Assembly (NCBI GenBank): GCA_044224215.1
Contig: JBGAKX010000160.1
Location: 1-9,109 of the forward strand
Direction of reading: 5' to 3'
Length of the DNA: 9,109 bases
Source of the DNA: DAOMFM01 sp035429825
GTDB lineage: Bacteria; Acidobacteriota; Blastocatellia; UBA7656; JADIYM01
Shown one piece after another: positions 1-7,967 of this stretch. Both the position numbers and the translations under genes were made by a program. Numbering within the stretch: the first letter of the stretch is position 1; every line of letters begins with the position of its first letter. The notes beneath the pieces were generated by a model. The model had not been told where the DNA came from and did not search any database. It worked only from the letters and a program-made list of their open reading frames with translations.

Positions 1-701
1 GAAATGTGTTCTCGGGCGCCGCGCCCCTTGGTCGCGAGCAGAGCATGGCGTGCTCCGAGAGGCTTGGCGTGACGGTTGCGCAAGGCTACGGAATGACAGA
101 GTCGAGCCCCGCGACGCACCTGACGCCAAGCGATCCGGCGAGTGCAAAGCCGGGGTCGGTCGGGTACGTGGTCCCGAATACCCTGTGCCGCCTTGTCGAC
201 GTGGAGACCGGCGAGAACGTCGGTACGAATCGCGAGGGCGAGATCTGGGTGTCGGGCCCGCAGGTGATGAAGGGCTACCTGAACAACCCCGAGGCGACCG
301 CCAACACGGTCGACGCCGACGGATGGCTGCACACGGGTGACGTGGCCTACGCCGACGAGGACGGCCACTTCTTCATCGTCGACCGGGTGAAAGAGCTGAT
401 CAAGTACAAGGGATTCCAGGTGTCGCCGGCCGAGCTCGAAGCGATCCTTGTCACCCACGCGGACGTCGCGGATGCCGCGGTCATCGCGATACCGGACAAC
501 GAGGCGGGCGAGGTCCCCAAGGCGTTCGTCGTCCGGCGCGGGGATGTGGACTCGGACACGTTGAAGCTCTTCGTGGCCGAGCGTGTCGCCCCGTTCAAGA
601 AGCTGCGCGAGATCGAATTCGTCGACACCATCCCCAAATCGCCGTCCGGCAAGATCCTGCGGCGCGTGCTGACGGCCGAGGAGCGTGCTCGCCGGGGCTG
701 A
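1..701 (+). CDS. Acyl-CoA synthetase, 4-coumarate-CoA ligase-like (5' end missing)
   Basis: This is the C-terminal part of an ANL-superfamily enzyme that activates a carboxylic acid with ATP to an acyl-adenylate and transfers it to CoA. The reading frame is open to the left edge (the first full codon is AAT at 3-5), so the GTG at 6 is not a true start. About 232 residues are visible of a family usually 500-550 long. Numbering from that GTG, the visible motifs are SGAAPLG (3-9), the adenylate-binding GYGMTESSP (27-35), the GWLHTGD core with its aspartate (106-112), the hinge region IVDRVKELIKYKG (124-136), and the C-terminal PKSPSGKILRR (210-220) with catalytic Lys216. The motif order and spacing are those of 4-coumarate-CoA ligase-type and medium- or long-chain fatty acyl-CoA ligases. 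The substrate-binding residues mostly lie outside the window, so the substrate is unknown. The next gene appears to have its own promoter, so the two need not be an operon. Confidence 0.93.
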   Translation, partial: NVFSGAAPLGREQSMACSERLGVTVAQGYGMTESSPATHLTPSDPASAKPGSVGYVVPNTLCRLVDVETGENVGTNREGEIWVSGPQVMKGYLNNPEATANTVDADGWLHTGDVAYADEDGHFFIVDRVKELIKYKGFQVSPAELEAILVTHADVADAAVIAIPDNEAGEVPKAFVVRRGDVDSDTLKLFVAERVAPFKKLREIEFVDTIPKSPSGKILRRVLTAEERARRG

Positions 702-745
702 GCGGTGCAAGACGACGTGGTGCGGCCGCGTTCCCCAGTGGTGGT

Positions 746-763
746 TGGTATGATGTGTCGCCT
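746..763 (+). promoter_or_regulatory. Extended -10 promoter, probably giving a leaderless mRNA
   Basis: TGG at 746-748 followed directly by TATGAT at 749-754 makes an extended -10 element (TGnTATGAT, one mismatch to TATAAT). A start about 7 nt downstream falls at 761-762, immediately before the ATG at 764. There is no Shine-Dalgarno between 702 and 763 and no convincing -35 hexamer around 726-731, which extended -10 promoters can lack. The sequence elements are seen directly; the transcription start and leaderless translation are inference. Confidence 0.55.
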
Positions 764-3700
764 ATGAGACAGCTCGCCGCCCTCATCGTCGCCCTCCTCG
801 TCTCACCGACGCTCGTGCTCGCCCAGGCCTCCGATTACGGCTCGACAAAGGCCGAGGCGGAACGTCTCGTTGCCGAAGGCTCCTACGCGCGGGCGCGCGT
901 CGTGTACGAGCGCGCGCATGACATCGAGCATCCGCCGTCCGAGGACCGATGGATCGCGTTCCGTCTTGCCGATCTGCAGTGGCGCTCGGAGTCGGCGACC
1001 GACACGTCGGACACGTCCAAGATGGAGGCCGCGCGAAAGCAGCTCGAGACGCTGGCGGGCGACGTCGAGCGCGAAGACGACCGCGACCGCGTCTGGGCCG
1101 AGGCGAACGAATCGCTCGGCGACTACTGGTGGGTGCGGCGCAACACGCGCAACTGGAGCCAGGCGTGGCAGTACTACCAGAAGGCGCTCGACTGGTGGGC
1201 GGGCGCGCGCGACGTGGACCTCGCGCGGACGCGCTATCTCGCGATCATCTGGCGCGCCGCGGAACCTCCCGGCCGGCCGTCGTTCGAGCAGTACGGCTCG
1301 TACGGACCGACGCTGCCGACCGACGCGCTCGAGAACGCGTTGACCGTCGCGCAGTCCGAGGGCGACAAGGCGCGCGCGCACTACCTGATCGCGATGACGC
1401 TGCAGCAGAGCGGCGACCTGTCGCAGATGGCGCGCATTCCCGAGGAGTACGAAGCCGCGCTCAAGGCCGGCAAGACCGTCCCGTGGTACGACGACGCGCT
1501 GTATTCGTACGCGAGCTTTCTGACCGAGGGCGGCCGCGTCATCGTCGACGAGAACGGGCAGTGGCGCCGCGAACAGGACTACCCGGCGGCGCTCGACCTG
1601 TATCGCAGGTTGACGACCGAGTTTGGCCGGACCGAGACGCCGTACTACGACGAAGCGGTGGCACAGGTCGACAGGATTTCGCGACCGCAGCTGACGGTGA
1701 TCGTCTCCAACGCGTTCCAGCCCGGCACGGTCATGCAGTACGCGATCGAGTGGCGCAACACGCCGAGCATCAGTCTCGCGCTGTATCCAACCGACCTCGC
1801 ACGCGACGCGACGTTCCCAGACCGCAGCGCCGACGTGCGCGGATGGATCGGCGCGATCCCGCTCGTGGGAAAGGCTCCGATCGCGACGTGGGTCAAGGAG
1901 ACCGGCGACACCGGCGACCATCGTCCCGGCCGCGACGTGCTGACGCTCGAACAGAAGCTCGAACCGGGAGCGTACATTCTCGAGGCGCGCTCGGACGCCA
2001 TTACGTCGCGCGACGTGATCCTCGTCACCGATGCGGCCCTCGTCGTCGAGACATCCGGTTCCAAGGCGATCGCGTTTGCCTGCGGCGCGCTCGACGGCGC
2101 GCCGATCTCCGGCGCGCGCGTTGCGTTCTGGGAACAGGTCTACGACTCTGCCCGCCAGACGACGACGTGGCGGCGAACCGACGGAACGACCGACAAGGAA
2201 GGCGTGGCCACCGCCGATCTGACGCCTGGCGGCCCAAGCGGACCGGTGGTCGCGTTCGCGGCGGCCGAGGAGCGGCAGACGTTCGCGACCGGGTTTTCGT
2301 ACCGGGCGTCGAGCTCCGCCCAACCGTGGAAGATCTACGTCTACACGGACCGCCCGGCGTACCGCCCCGGCGAGGAGGCACAGTGGAAGATCGTCGCGAG
2401 GCAGTATGCCGACGGCCAGTACACGACGCCCGCCAACCGAGCCGTTGAATTCCAGGTCGACGACGCGCGCGGCGCCAAGGTGACTGCGGGTCGCGCAAAG
2501 CTCAACGAGTTCGGCAGCGCGTGGGGCTCGCTCTCGTTTTCGGAGAGCATGCCGCTCGGCGAGTACCACATCACGTTCTGGGACGAGGGGCGCCGGAACA
2601 CGATCGGGTCGGCGACGCTGCTCAGGCTCGAGGAGTACAAGCTGCCCGAGTTCAAGGTCAGCGTCTCGCTCCCCGAGGAGAACGGCCGGAAGAAGGCGTT
2701 CCGGCTCGGCGAGAAGGTCGACGTGAGCGTCGACGCGGAGTACTACTTTGGCGGCGCCGTCGCCAACGCGACGACCGAAGTCATCGTCTACCAGAACTAC
2801 TACTATCGTTCGTGGGGCTTTGACCGGCAGTACGCGTGGCTCTACGCGGACAGCGAACGGCAGTATTCCGGTCGCGGACAGATCATCAAGCGCGAGACGC
2901 TGCAGACCGACGCCGAGGGGCACGCCCGGATCTCGTTCGATACGCCGCGGTCCGCGCAGCAGGATTTCGAGTACACGATCGAGGCGCGCGTGACCGACAC
3001 CTCGCGGCGCGAGATCGTCGCGAGCGACACGGTGCGCGTGACGCGCCAGAGGTTCTACGTCTACGCGCAGCCCGACCGCACGCTCGTGCGGCCCGACGAC
3101 ACGACAAAGATCCACATCAAGACGATCGACGCCAACGAGCAGCCCGTCGCGGTGGAGGGAACCGTGACGATCACGCGCGACTACTGGACCGAGGTGTGGA
3201 TCGATCCGAAGGGGAAGGAGGTCCGCGGCGACGATCTGCGCAAGCTCAAGGAGAAGTATCCGAACTTCCCGCCGCCGACAAAGGCGAACGAGAAGAAGTG
3301 GCAGATCAAGTCGGAAGGGTACGAGCACGACAAGATCTCGGAACAGACGTACACAACAGGCGCCGATGGAACGCTCGACATCCCGTTCAACCCGACGCGC
3401 GAGGGCTACTACCGTTTTGCGTGGGTCAGCCGCGACAAGAACCTCCCGCCGATCGAGGCGGACGCCTCGGTGTGGGCGGCAAAGAGCGAGACGGCCGAGC
3501 TCGGGTACCGCTCGGGCGGGCTCGAAGTGATGGTCGATTCGGCGACGGCGGAGGTTGGCGGCAAGGCGCGGGTGATGATCGCGGCGCCTCCGGGCTTGAA
3601 GGCGGCGCTGCTTACCGTCGCCGGCGACGAGATCTACGACTACCAGGTCGTCCGGATGAACGGAACGGTCAAGCTGCTCGAGCTCGACGTTACCGAGAAG

Positions 3701-6610
3701 TGCGCGCCCAACGTCTATGTCACGGCGGTCGCCGTGGCCGACGGACAGATGTTCATGGCGACGACGGAGATCGTCGTTCCGCCGGCAAAGAACTTCCTGA
3801 ACGTCGAGGTGAAGGCCGACAAGCCGCTGTACAAGCCAGGTGACGAAGGCACGCTGACGGTGACGACCCGCGATTCGTCTGGGCAGGGAGTGCCGGCCGA
3901 GGTCGGGTTGTCGGTTGCCGACGACGCGGTCTACTACATCCAGGGCGACCTGGCGGGCGATCCGCGCAAGACGTTCTTCGGGCAGCGGCGACAGTTGCTG
4001 ACGAATGCGCAAAGCACTTTTCAGTCAAAGGTTTACGCGCGGCTGGTGCCAAAGATTGTTGCGCCCCCCTCGAGTGACCAGGTTCGACCAATTGGCGGAG
4101 TCGTGGACCTGCCGATCAACGGGAGGTCCACGTTGGGCGTGACGGCCGAAACCGAAACTCGAGGAATGGACGCGTTCGCGCAGAGGCCAGCTGGAGCGCC
4201 GGGGCAGGAACTGACGGCTGCGACTGTCGAACCCGCCGTCGTCGTGCGAAGCGATTTTCGCGCGACGGCGTTCTGGCAACCGGACGTCATCACGAACAGC
4301 GAAGGCACGGCCACGGTCCAGGTGAAGTTCCCCGAGTCGTTGACGAGCTGGCGCGCCACGGCGCGCGTTGCCACGACCGGAAACCAGTTCGGCATCGCGA
4401 CGGCTGCTGCGCGGACCCGATCGCCGCTCACCGTACGGCTCCAGGCGCCTCGGTTCTTTGTCGCGGGCGACGTCGTCACGATCTCGGCGATCGTCAACAA
4501 CAACTCCGACGCGGTGCTCACGCCGCGAACGGTCCTTCGTGCACAGGGCGTTCGCGTGACCGGTTACCTGCGGCGCTCGTCGGGCGGCGACGTCAAGGTC
4601 GTCGGGTATGACTCCGATGCGAAGGAGTTCGTGGCGCCGGCCGAAGAGATCTCGCCCGGAGGCGAACAGCGGTACGAATGGGAAGTGCGCGTCGAGCGGC
4701 CGGGCGACGTGTCGCTGCAGGTCGAGACCGCCGGCGGCGAGTACGGCGACGCGATGGTGCAGAACTTCGTCGCGCACGAGCACGGCGTCGAGAAGCTCGT
4801 CGCGGGCGCGACGCGCACGCGCGGACCCGAGGCGCTGGTCGTCGTGAACGTCCCCGCCGCACGCCAGCCTCGATCGACAAAGATGTCGGTCCGCGTCTCG
4901 CCGAGCCTTGCGGCGACGATGCTCGACGCGATTCCATACCTCGTCGAGTATCCGTACGGATGCACCGAACAGACGATGAGCCGGTTCATGCCGGCCGCGG
5001 TTGTCGCAAAGACGCTCGCCGACCAGGGCATCAAGCTCGAGGACATCGAGGGCCACATCTTTGGTCCTCTCGACGCTGCCACGCCACCACCCGAGGGGTC
5101 CGCTGTGACGCCGGCAGAGCCCGCGACCGAGCAGAGCCTCGGCGACGTCGAGAAGGCGGGCCTCGAGCGGCTGTACGAGCTACAGCACGACGACGGCGGG
5201 TGGGGCTGGTGGAAGGACGACGCCAGCGATCACTACATGACGGCGTACGTCATCTGGGGGTTGACGCTCGCTCGCGGGGCGGGGCTTGCGGTCAAGTCGG
5301 ATCGCCTTGCGAAGGCCGCCGACTGGCTCAACGACGAGCTCGTCAAGGAAGAGAAGAACCTCGACATGCAGGCGTGGATGCTGCACGCGCTGGCTGTCTA
5401 CCACGGGTCGCAGAACGAGGAGGCGGGCCTCGAGGAGCTCTCCGCATTCGACAACGTCTACACGAACCGTGACCAGCTGGCGGCGTACACGCGCGCGCTG
5501 CTGGCGCTCGCGGCGCACTACTACAAGCTCGAGGACCAGACGCGCGTGCTGGCGGACAACCTTGCGAACGGCGCGAAGGTCGAGCGCGCTCCGGGCGTGT
5601 CGACCGCGACCGGCGTCGAAGGCGCGCCGGTGACCGAGGTCATCGCGACGGCGCACTGGGGCGAGGAGACCGACTGGTGGCGCTGGTCGGACGGCAGCAT
5701 CGAGGCCACGGCGTTCACGCTGTCGGCGCTCGTGACGATCGATCCACAGAACGAACTGATCGAGCCCGCGATGAGCTGGCTCGTGCAGAACCGCAGCGGC
5801 GCTCGGTGGACGAACACGCGCGACACGGCGTTCGCCGTGCTGGCGCTCAACGACTACCTGAAGATGTCGGGTGAGCTTGGCTCGGACCTCGAATACGAAC
5901 TCGTGGTCAACGGTCAGTCGGTGGCGTCAAAGGCAGTCGGGCGCGATGGGATGATCGCGACTGCCGGCTTCTATCCCATCGACAATTCACTGATTCGAGA
6001 CGGCGTGAATGAGGTTCGGCTCGTCCGGAAGAGCGGCGAGGGCCCGATGTACCTGTCGGCCGAGGTGCAGTTCTTCAGTCTCGAGGAGCCGATTGCCGCC
6101 GCTGGAAACGGCCTGTTCGTGTCGCGCCAGTACTTCAAGCTCGTCGCGCAGCCCACGCTGCTCAAGGGGTACTACTATCAGCGGGTGCCGCTCAAGGACG
6201 GCGACACGCTCTCGAGCGGCGACCGCGTCGAGACGGTCGTGACCGTCGAGACAAAGAACGACTACGACTACCTGCTCGTAGAGGACCTGAAACCGGCCGG
6301 TCTCGAGGCGGTCGACGTGCGCAGCGGCGCGTCGATCACCGCACGCCAGCTCACGGCGGCGGCGGCCGCGGGCGAGCGGCGGGGCGATCCGAGCGAATAC
6401 AGCGGCAAGCAGGAGATCGTCTACCGCGAGCTGAGGGACCGGAAGGTTGCCCTGTTCGCGTCCAAGCTATCGCAGGGTGTGTGGGAGGTCCGGTACGAGC
6501 TGAGAGCCGAGACGCCGGGCGCGTTCCACGTGCTGCCGGTCGTAGGCGAAGCGATGTATGCGCCGGACATCCGCGGAAACGGCGCCGAGGGCCGGCTTCG
6601 CGTCCAGTGA
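764..6610 (+). CDS. Bacterial alpha-2-macroglobulin family protein with intact thioester (protease trap)
   Basis: This is a 1948-residue exported protein of the COG2373 bacterial alpha-2-macroglobulin group. Such proteins are thought to trap attacking proteases covalently: cleavage of a bait region exposes an internal thioester. A signal peptide occupies residues 1 to about 20 or 22 (MRQLAALIV... VLAQA, cleavage after Ala20 or Ala22). There is no lipobox cysteine, so the product should be soluble, periplasmic or secreted. Residues about 30-300 look helical and TPR-like. Macroglobulin domains follow from about 308, including an MG2-type strand (KIYVYTDRPAYRPGE, near 523) and an MG3-like segment (near 630-690). 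The bait-region domain begins near 1012 (DKPLYKPGDEG) and the variable bait is about 1060-1160. The A2M domain starts near 1162, and the thioester CTEQ is at Cys1400-Gln1403 within YPYGCTEQ. A thioester domain with GGWGWW follows, then a C-terminal receptor-like MG domain from about 1800. ATG 764 is preferred to the in-frame GTG at 755, because the predicted transcript begins after 755 and the hydrophobic signal starts at MRQL. No pbpC gene adjoins it. Confidence 0.95.
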   Translation: MRQLAALIVALLVSPTLVLAQASDYGSTKAEAERLVAEGSYARARVVYERAHDIEHPPSEDRWIAFRLADLQWRSESATDTSDTSKMEAARKQLETLAGDVEREDDRDRVWAEANESLGDYWWVRRNTRNWSQAWQYYQKALDWWAGARDVDLARTRYLAIIWRAAEPPGRPSFEQYGSYGPTLPTDALENALTVAQSEGDKARAHYLIAMTLQQSGDLSQMARIPEEYEAALKAGKTVPWYDDALYSYASFLTEGGRVIVDENGQWRREQDYPAALDLYRRLTTEFGRTETPYYDEAVAQVDRISRPQLTVIVSNAFQPGTVMQYAIEWRNTPSISLALYPTDLARDATFPDRSADVRGWIGAIPLVGKAPIATWVKETGDTGDHRPGRDVLTLEQKLEPGAYILEARSDAITSRDVILVTDAALVVETSGSKAIAFACGALDGAPISGARVAFWEQVYDSARQTTTWRRTDGTTDKEGVATADLTPGGPSGPVVAFAAAEERQTFATGFSYRASSSAQPWKIYVYTDRPAYRPGEEAQWKIVARQYADGQYTTPANRAVEFQVDDARGAKVTAGRAKLNEFGSAWGSLSFSESMPLGEYHITFWDEGRRNTIGSATLLRLEEYKLPEFKVSVSLPEENGRKKAFRLGEKVDVSVDAEYYFGGAVANATTEVIVYQNYYYRSWGFDRQYAWLYADSERQYSGRGQIIKRETLQTDAEGHARISFDTPRSAQQDFEYTIEARVTDTSRREIVASDTVRVTRQRFYVYAQPDRTLVRPDDTTKIHIKTIDANEQPVAVEGTVTITRDYWTEVWIDPKGKEVRGDDLRKLKEKYPNFPPPTKANEKKWQIKSEGYEHDKISEQTYTTGADGTLDIPFNPTREGYYRFAWVSRDKNLPPIEADASVWAAKSETAELGYRSGGLEVMVDSATAEVGGKARVMIAAPPGLKAALLTVAGDEIYDYQVVRMNGTVKLLELDVTEKCAPNVYVTAVAVADGQMFMATTEIVVPPAKNFLNVEVKADKPLYKPGDEGTLTVTTRDSSGQGVPAEVGLSVADDAVYYIQGDLAGDPRKTFFGQRRQLLTNAQSTFQSKVYARLVPKIVAPPSSDQVRPIGGVVDLPINGRSTLGVTAETETRGMDAFAQRPAGAPGQELTAATVEPAVVVRSDFRATAFWQPDVITNSEGTATVQVKFPESLTSWRATARVATTGNQFGIATAAARTRSPLTVRLQAPRFFVAGDVVTISAIVNNNSDAVLTPRTVLRAQGVRVTGYLRRSSGGDVKVVGYDSDAKEFVAPAEEISPGGEQRYEWEVRVERPGDVSLQVETAGGEYGDAMVQNFVAHEHGVEKLVAGATRTRGPEALVVVNVPAARQPRSTKMSVRVSPSLAATMLDAIPYLVEYPYGCTEQTMSRFMPAAVVAKTLADQGIKLEDIEGHIFGPLDAATPPPEGSAVTPAEPATEQSLGDVEKAGLERLYELQHDDGGWGWWKDDASDHYMTAYVIWGLTLARGAGLAVKSDRLAKAADWLNDELVKEEKNLDMQAWMLHALAVYHGSQNEEAGLEELSAFDNVYTNRDQLAAYTRALLALAAHYYKLEDQTRVLADNLANGAKVERAPGVSTATGVEGAPVTEVIATAHWGEETDWWRWSDGSIEATAFTLSALVTIDPQNELIEPAMSWLVQNRSGARWTNTRDTAFAVLALNDYLKMSGELGSDLEYELVVNGQSVASKAVGRDGMIATAGFYPIDNSLIRDGVNEVRLVRKSGEGPMYLSAEVQFFSLEEPIAAAGNGLFVSRQYFKLVAQPTLLKGYYYQRVPLKDGDTLSSGDRVETVVTVETKNDYDYLLVEDLKPAGLEAVDVRSGASITARQLTAAAAAGERRGDPSEYSGKQEIVYRELRDRKVALFASKLSQGVWEVRYELRAETPGAFHVLPVVGEAMYAPDIRGNGAEGRLRVQ

Positions 6611-6630
6611 CCCGACCGGCAGCCCCCAAC

Positions 6631-6638
6631 GGAGAACC
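6631..6638 (+). promoter_or_regulatory. Shine-Dalgarno for the PLP-enzyme gene
   Basis: GGAG at 6631-6634 lies 4 nt before the ATG at 6639, in the 28-nt gap after the macroglobulin stop. The spacing is short but usable. It supports 6639 as the original start, rather than the ATG at 6692, where the family's conserved N-terminal segment would be lost. Confidence 0.5.
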
Positions 6639-7844
6639 ATGACCATCGACATCGATCGAGCGCGCGCCGAGACGCCCGGCTGCGAACGGCCATGCTCTAC
6701 TTCAACAACGCCGGCGCTGCGCTGCCGCCGCAATCGGTGCTCGACGCGGTCATCGATCACCTTCGTCTCGAAGCGTCGATCGGCGGATACGAAGCCGCGG
6801 ACGCCCGGGCAGACGCGATCGACGCGGTCTACGACTCGGCGGCGCGCGTGATCAACGCGCGCTGCGACGAGATCGCCTCGTCGACGACGCGACGCGGGCG
6901 TGGACCTCGCGTTCTACTCGGTCCCGCTCGCGGCGGGCGACCGCATCCTGACGTCCGTCTCGGAGTACGCGGCGAACTATGTCGCGTTTCTGCACGCGGC
7001 GCGGCGGACCGGGGCTGTGATCGAGGTGATCCCGAACGACGAATCGGGCCAGGTCGACGTCGCGGCGCTCGAGCGGATGATCGACGACCGGGTTCGCCTT
7101 GTCGCGATCAACCACATCCCGACAAGTGGAGGGCTCGTCAATCCGGCGGCGGCGATCGGCCGGCTGGCGCGGGCCGCCGGCGTTCTGTATCTGCTCGACG
7201 CGTGCCAGTCCGTCGGGCAGATGCCGATCGACGTCCGCGAGATCGGCTGCGACATGCTGTCGTCGACAGGCCGAAAGTTCCTGCGCGGGCCGCGCGGCAC
7301 GGGGTTTCTGTTCGTTCGAGCCGATGCGCTCGACCGCATCGATCCGCCGATGCTCGATCACCACGGCGCCGAGTGGGTGACGCGCGACGAATACGCGATT
7401 CGCTCGGACGCGCGGCGCTTTGAAAACTGGGAAGCGAGCTATGCGTGCCGGCTCGGTCTCGGCGCGGCGATCGATTATGCGCTGGCGCTCGGGATGGATG
7501 CGATCCGCGACCGCGCGTGGGAGCTTGCGGCAACGCTTCGGAATCGATTGTCTGCGATGGACCGCGTGACGGTGCGCGACGTAGGCGCCGAGCTGTGCGC
7601 GATCACGACGTTCACGGTCGATGGATGCGACGCAACGGCGATCAAGAAAGCGCTGGTACGACGCGCGATCAACGTTTCGGTTTCCGACATCTACTCGGCG
7701 CGCATCGATTTCGAGGAGCGGCACCTCGAGCGCGGCGTGGTGCGCGCTTCGGTGCATTACTACAACACCGAGGACGAGATCGACCGGTTCGTCGCGGCGC
7801 TGGACGAGGTCGCGCTGGAACTTCTTCAAGACTCCGGAGTCTAA
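6639..7844 (+). pseudogene. Class V-fold PLP-dependent aminotransferase/desulfurase-like enzyme, three frameshifts
   Basis: As read, translation from 6639 gives MTIDIDRARAETPGCER and then runs out of frame to a stop at 6849. The homologous sequence continues in a second frame from about 6690 (LYFNNAGAALPP, GGYEAADA, ARCDEIA), passes through a third at 6878-6903 (LVDDATRAW), and returns to the first from about 6904 (DLAFYSVPL) to the stop at 7842-7844. One missing base each near 6687-6691, 6876-6878 and 6902-6904 explains all the shifts. Restoring them gives 402 residues, a normal length for the family. Visible motifs are FNNAGAALPP, DDATRAWD (usually ENATRAWD as I recall the family), LLDACQSVGQ with the PLP-ring aspartate, and STGRKFLRGPRGTGFL with the Schiff-base lysine at codon 7275-7277. 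Arg precedes the lysine, where classical cysteine desulfurases have His. No SufS or IscS signature cysteine loop is evident. It most resembles isopenicillin-N-epimerase or EgtE-like class V enzymes; the substrate is unknown. It lies 28 nt after the macroglobulin gene. Sequencing or assembly error is a real alternative to gene decay. Confidence 0.85.
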
Positions 7845-7855
7845 AGGCTGTGAAC

Positions 7856-7873
7856 GGCCGGAAACCACCGGCC
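7856..7873 (+). other. Short GC stem-loop between the PLP gene and tonB
   Basis: GGCCGG (7856-7861) and CCGGCC (7868-7873) pair perfectly around the 6-nt loop AAACCA, starting 12 nt after the stop of the PLP gene. No T-run follows, so it is at best a weak or factor-dependent terminator or an mRNA-end stabiliser. A CACAAT at 7878-7883 could be a -10, but no -35 is present. Confidence 0.3.
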
Positions 7874-7953
7874 CGGGCACAATCTCCCGCAACGCGTGCC
7901 GCACGCGGAGCCACCCGGCTTCGGCTCGGAGCGGTGCGCGCGACGGACTCCAC

Positions 7954-7967
7954 GGAGGCTCACGATC
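7954..7967 (+). promoter_or_regulatory. Shine-Dalgarno deciding the tonB start
   Basis: GGAGG at 7954-7958 lies 9 nt before the ATG at 7968. It favours this start over the in-frame GTG at 7896, which would add 24 residues of Arg- and Pro-rich sequence before the cytoplasmic segment and has no comparable site. Confidence 0.75.

Noticed and set aside
755..763. GTG at 755 as the macroglobulin start
   Set aside because: It overlaps the predicted promoter, lies upstream of the predicted transcription start and has no ribosome binding site; ATG 764 begins a proper signal peptide.
803..4012. A 1069-codon open frame antisense to the macroglobulin gene
   Set aside because: It is a shadow of GC-rich codon use on the opposite strand: very Arg-, Val- and Leu-rich, with no recognisable domain, while the + strand carries clear macroglobulin domains. 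It ends where the coding composition changes at the bait region.
6690..6905. Programmed ribosomal frameshifting in the PLP gene
   Set aside because: Three separate shifts in 220 bases at ordinary two-base runs, with no slippery heptamer or downstream pseudoknot evident, make error or decay far likelier.
7878..7883. CACAAT as a -10 box for tonB
   Set aside because: There is no -35 at the right distance and no TG extension. A similar CACAAT occurs inside the palindrome at 8889-8894, so the match is not specific.
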